In this document: positions 59,363 through 64,000 of the stretch, piece by piece
Layout of the letters: each line of letters opens with the position of its first letter
How positions within the stretch are numbered: the stretch's first letter is position 1
Assembly: GCF_000024025.1 (NCBI RefSeq)
Contig: NC_013131.1
Location: 6,262,001 to 6,326,000, forward strand
From: Catenulispora acidiphila DSM 44928
GTDB lineage: Bacteria > Actinomycetota > Actinomycetes > Streptomycetales > Catenulisporaceae
DNA: 64,000 nucleotides
Direction of reading: 5' to 3'
Translations under genes and position numbers: made by a program
Notes under the pieces: model-generated
The model's database searches: none
Told to the model about the DNA's origin: nothing
What the model saw: the letters and a program-made list of their open reading frames with translations, nothing else

Positions 59363-60181
59363 TCAGCGTTGCGCCCGGGCAGAGGAATATAAGCACACTG
59401 CTGCCGCCGTCGCCAGGTTGAGGCTCTCGGCGCGGCCGTGGATCGGCACCCGGACCGCCTCGTCGGCCAGCGCCAGCAGCGCTTCGGGCAGTCCCCAGGC
59501 CTCGTTGCCGAACATCCAGCATGTGGGCGCCGCCAGCCGGCCGGCGTCGAGTTCGTCGTCGAGGTCGGCCGCGCCGCCGCCGTCGGCGGCCAGGACCCGC
59601 AGCTCGGCCGCGCGCAGCATGTCAACGGCCTCCTGCGCGCTGACGCCGACGGCCACCGGCACGTGGAACAGGCTGCCGGCCGAGGCGCGCACCGCCTTGG
59701 GGTTGTAGACGTCGACCGACTCGGAGGTGACGATCACCAGATCCGCGCCCGCGGCGTCCGCGCAGCGGATGACCGTTCCGGCGTTTCCGGGGTCGCGGAC
59801 ATGGGCCAGCAGCGCGACCAGCTTGGGGGCGCGCGCGGCCAGGAAGGACTCCAAAGGGACGTCGAGGAAGCGGCACACGCCGATCAGACCCTGCGGCGTC
59901 ACCGTCTCGCTCAACGAAGCCAGCAGCTCCGGGGTCGCGATCGTGATCTTCGAGCCCTGTTTGCCGGCGGCGGCGAGGATCTCGCCGTACCGCTCGGCGG
60001 CCTCGCCGGTGGCGAACAGCTCGACGAGCACGCCGTCGAGGTCCGCCGCCTCGCGCACCGCCTGCGGGCCCTCGGCCAGGAACAGCCGCTGCTTGGCCCG
60101 GAACGGCCGCGAGGCGAGCCGCCGGGCCGCCACCGCGCGGGGTGCGCGCGGGTTGGACAGCTCAGGACTCGCCTCGCTCAT
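59363..60181 (-). CDS. SpoU/TrmH-family RNA 2'-O-methyltransferase
   Basis: 272 residues. An N-terminal L30e-like substrate-binding domain (RPFRAKQRLFLAEGPQAVRE) precedes the knotted SPOUT domain: motif 1 LLAHVRDPGNAGTVIRCADA, motif 2 in SAGSLFHVPV, motif 3 WMFGNEAWGLPE and ESLNLATAAAVCLY. Probably methylates rRNA or tRNA ribose; the exact site is unknown. Position directly after rplT and before pheS is standard in actinobacteria. Confidence 0.92.
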   Translation of the reverse strand: MSEASPELSNPRAPRAVAARRLASRPFRAKQRLFLAEGPQAVREAADLDGVLVELFATGEAAERYGEILAAAGKQGSKITIATPELLASLSETVTPQGLIGVCRFLDVPLESFLAARAPKLVALLAHVRDPGNAGTVIRCADAAGADLVIVTSESVDVYNPKAVRASAGSLFHVPVAVGVSAQEAVDMLRAAELRVLAADGGGAADLDDELDAGRLAAPTCWMFGNEAWGLPEALLALADEAVRVPIHGRAESLNLATAAAVCLYSSARAQR

Positions 60182-60227
60182 AGCTCACCGTGCCTGTTCT
60201 GGCGAAGTGGGGCTCGATCCGCCAGGA

Positions 60228-60617
60228 CTACGCGGCGGCGGACTTCGGCGCGTTGACGTCGGAGGGCAGCGCCTTCTTGGCGACCTCCACCAGCGCGCGG
60301 AACGCGTCGGCGTCGTTGACGGCCAGCTCGGCCAGCATCTTGCGGTCGACCTCGACGTTGGCCAGGTGCAGGCCCTGGATGAAACGGTTGTAGGTCATCC
60401 CCTCGGCGCGGACCGCGGCGTTGATGCGCTGGATCCACAGCCGGCGGAAGTCGCCCTTGCGGTCCTTGCGGTCCCGGTAGGCGTAGACGAGGGAGTGGGT
60501 GACCTGCTCCTTCGCCTTGCGGTACAGGCGCGAGCGCTGGCCGCGGTAGCCGCTGGCCTGCTCGAGGACGACCCGGCGCTTCTTCTGGGCGTTCACTGCC
60601 CGCTTGACGCGTGCCAT
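60228..60617 (-). CDS. rplT: 50S ribosomal protein L20
   Basis: 129 residues. [48 protein letters not shown] and [21 protein letters not shown] are textbook L20. Needed early in 50S assembly and in many bacteria represses its own operon by binding the leader RNA. Last of infC-rpmI-rplT. C-terminal [11 protein letters not shown] is a short extension. Confidence 0.97.
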   Translation of the reverse strand: MARVKRAVNAQKKRRVVLEQASGYRGQRSRLYRKAKEQVTHSLVYAYRDRKDRKGDFRRLWIQRINAAVRAEGMTYNRFIQGLHLANVEVDRKMLAELAVNDADAFRALVEVAKKALPSDVNAPKSAAA

Positions 60618-60671
60618 TGTTCTATCTCCTGCTCAGTAACTAGGTCGGGGGGCTGTGCGCCGCGGGGCGGC

Positions 60672-60866
60672 TCAGCGGCCGAGCAGCCGCTTGATGCGCT
60701 TGACGTCGGACTTGGCCACCTCGACCTCGCCGGTGTGCTGCCGGGTGTACTCCGAGGACTTGCGCTCGAAGTTGTGGCGCATGCCGGCCTGGCCGCGCAT
60801 GATCTTGCCCGAGCCGGTCACCTTGAAACGCTTCTTGGAACCGCTGTGGGTCTTCTGCTTCGGCAT
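60672..60866 (-). CDS. rpmI: 50S ribosomal protein L35
   Basis: 64 residues, full length: MPKQKTHSGSKKRFKVTGSGK, HNFERKSSEYTRQ and KRIKRLLGR. AAGGAGAAACG precedes the start. A stable hairpin lies in the gap between infC and this gene. L35 is a small basic protein of the large subunit. Confidence 0.97.
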   Translation of the reverse strand: MPKQKTHSGSKKRFKVTGSGKIMRGQAGMRHNFERKSSEYTRQHTGEVEVAKSDVKRIKRLLGR

Positions 60867-60890
60867 GGCGCCGTTTCTCCTTCACATGGG

Positions 60891-60924
60891 GCGGATCCGT
60901 GGGGTGCTACCCACACGGATCCGC
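60891..60924 (-). promoter_or_regulatory. Intercistronic hairpin before rpmI
   Basis: GCGGATCCGT (60891-60900) and ACGGATCCGC (60915-60924) pair perfectly; GGG/CCC in the loop sides can extend the stem. It lies 25 bases upstream of the rpmI start in the infC-rpmI gap (138 bases). It could be an L20-binding or RNA-processing site, or a partial terminator. Confidence 0.5.
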
Positions 60925-61004
60925 TCTCGCTCTCGCCCCGGGGCGGCCGCCCCGCAGCTAGCGCGGGGGGCTCAGGTCCCGGGGCCGGTCCGGCCTGACC
61001 GTGG

Positions 61005-61757
61005 TCAGGACTGCTCTTCGCCGGTCTGGTCGGCGGCCGCCGCGGCGGCACCGACAAGGCCTTCGGTCTGCTCGGCCGACTCCGCCGACTCGGCGGTCTC
61101 GGTCGTCTCGGCCTCGGTGTCCAGGGCCTCGGTGTCGAGCACCTCGGTGTCCAGGGCCTCGGCGTCGGCGGTTTCGGTCTCCCCGACCACACCGCCGGCC
61201 TTGCGCTGCTCCTTGGCCAGCCGCGCCTCGGCCATGGCCTCGGTCTTCTTCTTGTGCGGGCCGAGGACCATGATCATGTTGCGGCCGTCCTGCTTCGGCG
61301 CGAACTCCACGAAGCCGAGCTCGGCCACGTCCTCGGCGAGCTTGCTCAGCAGGCGCCGGCCGAGTTCGGGCCGGGACTGCTCGCGGCCGCGGAACATGAT
61401 GGTGATCTTGACCTTGTCCCCGGCCTTCAGGAACCGCACCACGTGACCCTTCTTGGTCTCGTAGTCGTGCGGGTCGATCTTCGGGCGGAGCTTCATCTCC
61501 TTGATGACCGTGTGCGCCTGGTTCTTGCGCGCCTCACGGGCCTTCAGGGCGGACTCGTACTTGTACTTGCCGTAGTCCATGACCTTGACGACCGGCGGCC
61601 GTGCGGTCGCCGCGACCTCGACCAGGTCGAGATCCTGCTCCTGAGCCAGCCGGAGCGCGTCCTGGATCGACACGATGCCGACCTGCTCACCGTTGGGGCC
61701 GACCAGCCGCACTTCGGGAACGCGGATCCGGTCGTTGATACGGGGCTCAGTGCTGAT
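61005..61757 (-). CDS. infC: Translation initiation factor IF-3 (ATC start)
   Basis: 250 residues. No ATG/GTG/TTG gives the conserved N-terminus; the family sequence [15 protein letters not shown] begins right after an ATC at 61755-61757, four bases after AGGAGG. Rare start codons are the known basis of infC autoregulation, since IF-3 itself rejects them. N-domain ([12 protein letters not shown]) and C-domain ([27 protein letters not shown]) are complete. A 60-residue C-terminal tail follows, built of Glu/Thr/Ala/Asp with LDTE repeats, longer than in most bacteria. Confidence 0.95.
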   Translation of the reverse strand: MSTEPRINDRIRVPEVRLVGPNGEQVGIVSIQDALRLAQEQDLDLVEVAATARPPVVKVMDYGKYKYESALKAREARKNQAHTVIKEMKLRPKIDPHDYETKKGHVVRFLKAGDKVKITIMFRGREQSRPELGRRLLSKLAEDVAELGFVEFAPKQDGRNMIMVLGPHKKKTEAMAEARLAKEQRKAGGVVGETETADAEALDTEVLDTEALDTEAETTETAESAESAEQTEGLVGAAAAAADQTGEEQS

Positions 61758-61817
61758 GGGGCCTCCTACGTTTTGGGCTCAATGCCCGCCTCTTCTTCGG
61801 TGCGCGGCTCCTGCGCG

Positions 61818-61854
61818 AAAACGCAAAAGCCCCGCACGACACGCATGCGAGGCT
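61818..61854 (-). promoter_or_regulatory. Attenuator-like terminator hairpin in the infC leader
   Basis: On the minus strand AGCCTCGCA and TGCGGGGCT form a 9-bp stem (one G-U) around a 9-base loop, followed at once by TTTTGCGTTTT. It ends about 60 bases before the infC start. This is the layout of a transcription attenuator for the infC-rpmI-rplT operon, plausibly responding to L20. The remaining 61855-62147 holds divergent promoters and no gene. Confidence 0.65.
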
Positions 61855-62147
61855 CCACCACCGGAACTGACCGACGCCGAGACGTGCCGGAGCGGCGAAG
61901 AACGCCGCCCACACACCTCTGGCGTGAGGCTGTTTGACCGGGACCCGTCCGCCCGGAGGCGAACCAGGTGGGAGATGGAATCTCCGCTTGCGGATCGAGG
62001 CACGCGCGAGCATGCCCGATCGGTCGTGGAACCGATACTAGCAGCTTCCGGCCGGCCGCCGTGACCACGGGTCACCGCCCGAGGACCACCGCCGCCGCCG
62101 TGGGAAGCTGGATCCGCACATCGAAAGATCCCCCGCGAGGAGCCGCA

Positions 62148-62540
62148 GTGACCGACAACGCCGCCCACCCCCAGGACATTCCCGCCGCCGCGGCCGACGG
62201 CCGGGACGCCCCGGCCGAGCGCCGCGACCTGGCGGACGTCCCCGCGGTCGAGGTCATCGGCACCGTGACGGTCCACCTGATGAGCGCCGCGGCGGTCAAG
62301 CTCGGCCTGGCCGAGAACGGCGAGGCCGACCTGGACCTGGACGAGGCCCGCAAGCTGATCACCGCCCTGGCCGGCCTGATCACCGCCGCCGCCCCCGAGA
62401 TCGGCTCCCAGCACGCGGGCCCGCTGCGCGACGGCCTGCGCACGCTGCAGCTGGCGTTCCGCGAGGCCTCGCCGTTCCCGGACGAGCCGGGGCAGGGCCC
62501 GGGCGAGAAGTTCACCGGAGCGGTCTACGCCCGCGCGTAG
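62148..62540 (+). CDS. DUF1844 family protein
   Basis: 130 residues from GTG 62148, with GCGAGGAG upstream. An acidic Ala-rich N-terminus is followed by the family core VHLMSAAAVKLGLAENGEADLDLDEARKLITALAGL. DUF1844 proteins are small, helical and of unknown function, and in actinobacteria they are regularly divergent from infC as here. Confidence 0.88.
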   Translation: MTDNAAHPQDIPAAAADGRDAPAERRDLADVPAVEVIGTVTVHLMSAAAVKLGLAENGEADLDLDEARKLITALAGLITAAAPEIGSQHAGPLRDGLRTLQLAFREASPFPDEPGQGPGEKFTGAVYARA

Positions 62541-62577
62541 GCTGTTCGGTATATCAGAGAACGCATAAACTCGGCGT

Positions 62578-63486
62578 GTGTCCGAGGACGACCTGCCCCG
62601 TGCGATCATCGTACTCCTGGCGGTGTTCTCCATCGTGTCCTTCGCCGCCGGCTCCGCGCTGGAGATGGCACGCCCGGACCTGCTCTTCCGGCACCCCTAC
62701 TGGGTCAACCTGCTCTCCGGCATGACCGGCTTCACCACCAGCGGTTTCATCATCTCCGTGCTGTTCCGCCGGATCCAGCGCCGGCAGCAGCGCCGGGCGT
62801 TCGCCGGCCGCGCCGGGCCCGAGATCAACCAGATCGCGACGGACGCCGACGCCGCCTTGTGGGCGATGCTCGGCCGACTCGACGAGGACGTCGAACGCGG
62901 CGGCATCGGGGAGGCGGCCGCGACGGTGCGCGCCGTCCGGCAGCGCATCGACGGCGTCCGCGAGATCGGCGCGATCGTCGCGACCTTCCTGCACGGCGTG
63001 AAGGGGACGAGCAACCAGCCGGTCAGACGGGACGCCATCCTGTTCGGACGCTACGAATCGATGTCCGCGGCGGCGATGGCGGCTCCGCCGTGGGAGATCC
63101 CCGCCTACATCCGGGACGAGGCCCACGACCACGTCGGCGCCCTCGTCACCCTGGCGGAGGGCTCCGGACTCGCCGAGATGACCGAGCGGGGCGACACCCG
63201 CATCGTGCTGGCCCGGCTCCGGCGCGAGACCGCCGCCTGGCGCGAGGATCCGGACGTCCACCAGCTGATGCAGACCACGCTGGACCGCCTGCGCGAGCTG
63301 ATGATCGGCGGAGCGCACCGCGACTTCGAGACCGAGATAGAGGTCGCGCTGCGGACGTATGAGGACGTGGCGACCCGTCCGGTCAGCATCGTCCGCTCGC
63401 TGGCCGCCCTCGCCGTGACGGCGCTCGAGCTGTCCAGTGGCGACCGATTCTCCAAGGAGATCCTGCGCGAGCTGGGGATGGATTAA
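62578..63486 (+). CDS. Hypothetical membrane protein with long cytosolic domain
   Basis: 302 residues, GTG start. Two hydrophobic helices (about 8-27 and 43-63) are followed by a highly charged stretch RRIQRRQQRRAFAGR and a 220-residue helical, probably cytosolic, region with no recognised motif. No family identified. The gene lies 37 bases after the DUF1844 gene and may be cotranscribed. Codon use is normal for the window. Confidence 0.75.
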   Translation: MSEDDLPRAIIVLLAVFSIVSFAAGSALEMARPDLLFRHPYWVNLLSGMTGFTTSGFIISVLFRRIQRRQQRRAFAGRAGPEINQIATDADAALWAMLGRLDEDVERGGIGEAAATVRAVRQRIDGVREIGAIVATFLHGVKGTSNQPVRRDAILFGRYESMSAAAMAAPPWEIPAYIRDEAHDHVGALVTLAEGSGLAEMTERGDTRIVLARLRRETAAWREDPDVHQLMQTTLDRLRELMIGGAHRDFETEIEVALRTYEDVATRPVSIVRSLAALAVTALELSSGDRFSKEILRELGMD

Positions 63487-63565
63487 TCAGTTGTCCGAAC
63501 TCTGCGAGCGCGGCAATCTGTACTCACCAAGCGGATCCGAAGCCGAGATCGGAAGGAGCAGGGAC

Positions 63566-63643
63566 ATGACCGTCGCAGCGACCCGACTGTGCGTCCTCCG
63601 GTACCTGTGCCTTATGCGCCTTCCGGAGGAGATCTCGGCCTGA
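63566..63643 (+). CDS. Leucine-rich 25-aa peptide ORF (possible leader peptide)
   Basis: ATG at 63566 follows AAGGAGCAGGGAC, a strong ribosome binding site. The peptide begins MTVAATRLCVLRYLCLMRLP and ends EEISA. It has five leucines coded CTG, CTC, CTG, CTT, CTT; CTT is rare in neighbouring genes. A small hairpin (63642-63662) and then a terminator follow, and then two tRNA genes with anticodons CAG and GAG, which read exactly these codons. It may be an attenuation leader peptide or a stand-alone small protein. Confidence 0.5.
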   Translation: MTVAATRLCVLRYLCLMRLPEEISA

Positions 63644-63666
63644 CCGTCACCACATGACGGTCCCAG

Positions 63667-63708
63667 GGCCGCCCGCCGGAAGGGGAACCTCCGGGCGGGC
63701 GGCCTTTT
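63667..63708 (+). terminator. Intrinsic terminator (possible attenuator) before the tRNA genes
   Basis: GGCCGCCCGCCGGA (63667-63680) pairs with TCCGGGCGGGCGGCC (63690-63704) with one bulged C, followed by TTTT. CCTTCCGG inside the small ORF (63619-63626) is complementary to CCGGAAGG at the tip of the left arm (63676-63683), which could form an alternative structure. Confidence 0.8.
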
Positions 63709-63747
63709 CTCGTGGCGCCGCGAGCCCGGAAGCAGCAGCAAAGACCT

Positions 63748-63821
63748 GCTTCCGTAGCCCAATCGGTAGAGGCGCGGCGTTCAGAACGCCGTCAGTGCGG
63801 GTTCGAATCCCGCCGGGAGCA
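63748..63821 (+). tRNA. Class I tRNA with anticodon CAG (nominal Leu)
   Basis: 74 bases folding as a full cloverleaf: acceptor GCTTCCG/CGGGAGC, D arm with GG in the loop, anticodon stem CGGCG/CGCCG with loop TTCAGAA (U33, anticodon CAG), a 5-base variable loop TCAGT, and a perfect T arm GCGGG-TTCGAAT-CCCGC. CCA is not encoded in full. A leucine tRNA should have a long variable arm; this one does not, so its charging identity is uncertain. No promoter of its own is visible in the 43 bases between the terminator and the gene. Confidence 0.8.
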
Positions 63822-63828
63822 CCCGCGA

Positions 63829-63917
63829 GCACTCGTGCTGCAACTGGTTGACAGCCCGGTCTGAGAAGCCGGGGCCCGGCGACGGGCATAAGGGTTCGAA
63901 TCCCTTCGAGTGCACCA
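63829..63917 (+). tRNA. tRNA-Leu (anticodon GAG)
   Basis: Normal class II leucine tRNA: acceptor GCACTCG/CGAGTGC, anticodon stem CCGGT/GCCGG with loop CTGAGAA (anticodon GAG, reads CUC and CUU), long variable arm with CCCG-GCGA-CGGG, T arm AAGGG-TTCGAAT-CCCTT, discriminator A and encoded CCA. Seven bases separate it from the preceding tRNA, so they form one transcript. Confidence 0.93.
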
Positions 63918-63935
63918 GAAGTCGCTTGTCGACGG

Positions 63936-64000
63936 TCAGCTGGTCGGCAGCACGCGGTAGCGGACGAGCAGAGAACCCGTCGGCGAGACCTCGGTCTCGA
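63936..64000 (-). CDS. C-terminal end of an unidentified minus-strand gene (partial)
   Basis: On the minus strand an open frame enters from the window edge and stops at TGA 63936-63938, giving ETEVSPTGSLLVRYRVLPTS at its end. Third positions are G/C rich. Too short to assign a family. Confidence 0.4.
   Translation of the reverse strand, partial: ETEVSPTGSLLVRYRVLPTS

Noticed and set aside
61766-62068. Minus-strand ORF upstream of infC as a leader peptide
   Set aside because: It spans the attenuator hairpin, has no ribosome binding site and no regulatory run of codons.

Overview
The window is a GC-rich actinomycete chromosome segment. Evidence: almost every gene has G or C at third codon positions, the infC-rpmI-rplT-trmH-pheS-pheT and argC-J-B-D-F-R-H gene orders are present, and there is a 16S-23S-5S operon with no tRNA in the spacer. 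It resembles Streptomycetales/Catenulisporales-type genomes, but the genus cannot be proved from the sequence alone. No insertion sequence, integrase, prophage or CRISPR array was seen; it reads as core chromosome with a few lineage-specific proteins.

Layout. 0-6.9 kb: a broken TetR-type regulator at the edge, an alpha-methylacyl-CoA racemase, a TPR/HAD-IIA pair, DUF1015 and DUF1444 proteins and a VOC protein. 6.9-13.6 kb: a secreted GH3 glycosidase, an SPW membrane protein, a membrane-anchored SGNH hydrolase and unknowns. 13.6-19.8 kb: PiT phosphate transporter with its small membrane partner, a MacB-type ABC ATPase/permease pair, a SpoIIE phosphatase and a quinone oxidoreductase. 19.9-28.7 kb: a secreted GH92-NEW3-YVTN propeller protein and small metabolic enzymes. 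28.9-32.0 kb: a 990-residue protein with a huge R/G/S/D repeat region, a TPR core and an acidic tail. 32.0-37.9 kb: the rRNA operon (minus strand) with processing stems and candidate promoters, downstream of tyrS.

39-48 kb: mpg, a dual-specificity-type phosphatase, then the arginine biosynthesis cluster (argH, argR, argF, argD, argB, argJ, argC, transcribed from argC) with ATGA overlaps and an ARG-box-like palindrome before argC. Divergent to argC lies a SARP/NB-ARC/TPR regulator. 51.6-54.1 kb: small enzymes and a methyltransferase behind a 39-bp near-perfect palindrome. 54.2-61.8 kb (minus): infC (ATC start, attenuator-like leader), rpmI, rplT, trmH-type methylase, an orphan histidine kinase, pheS, pheT. 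62.1-63.5 kb: DUF1844 and a membrane protein.

The most unusual spot is the right edge (63.5-63.9 kb). A 25-codon ORF with five leucine codons and a strong ribosome binding site is followed by an intrinsic terminator, then two tRNA genes with leucine anticodons (CAG and GAG). The CAG tRNA has a class I (short variable loop) body, which is not the normal form of a leucine tRNA. The arrangement suggests leader-peptide attenuation of tRNA genes, but this is a hypothesis from one sequence.
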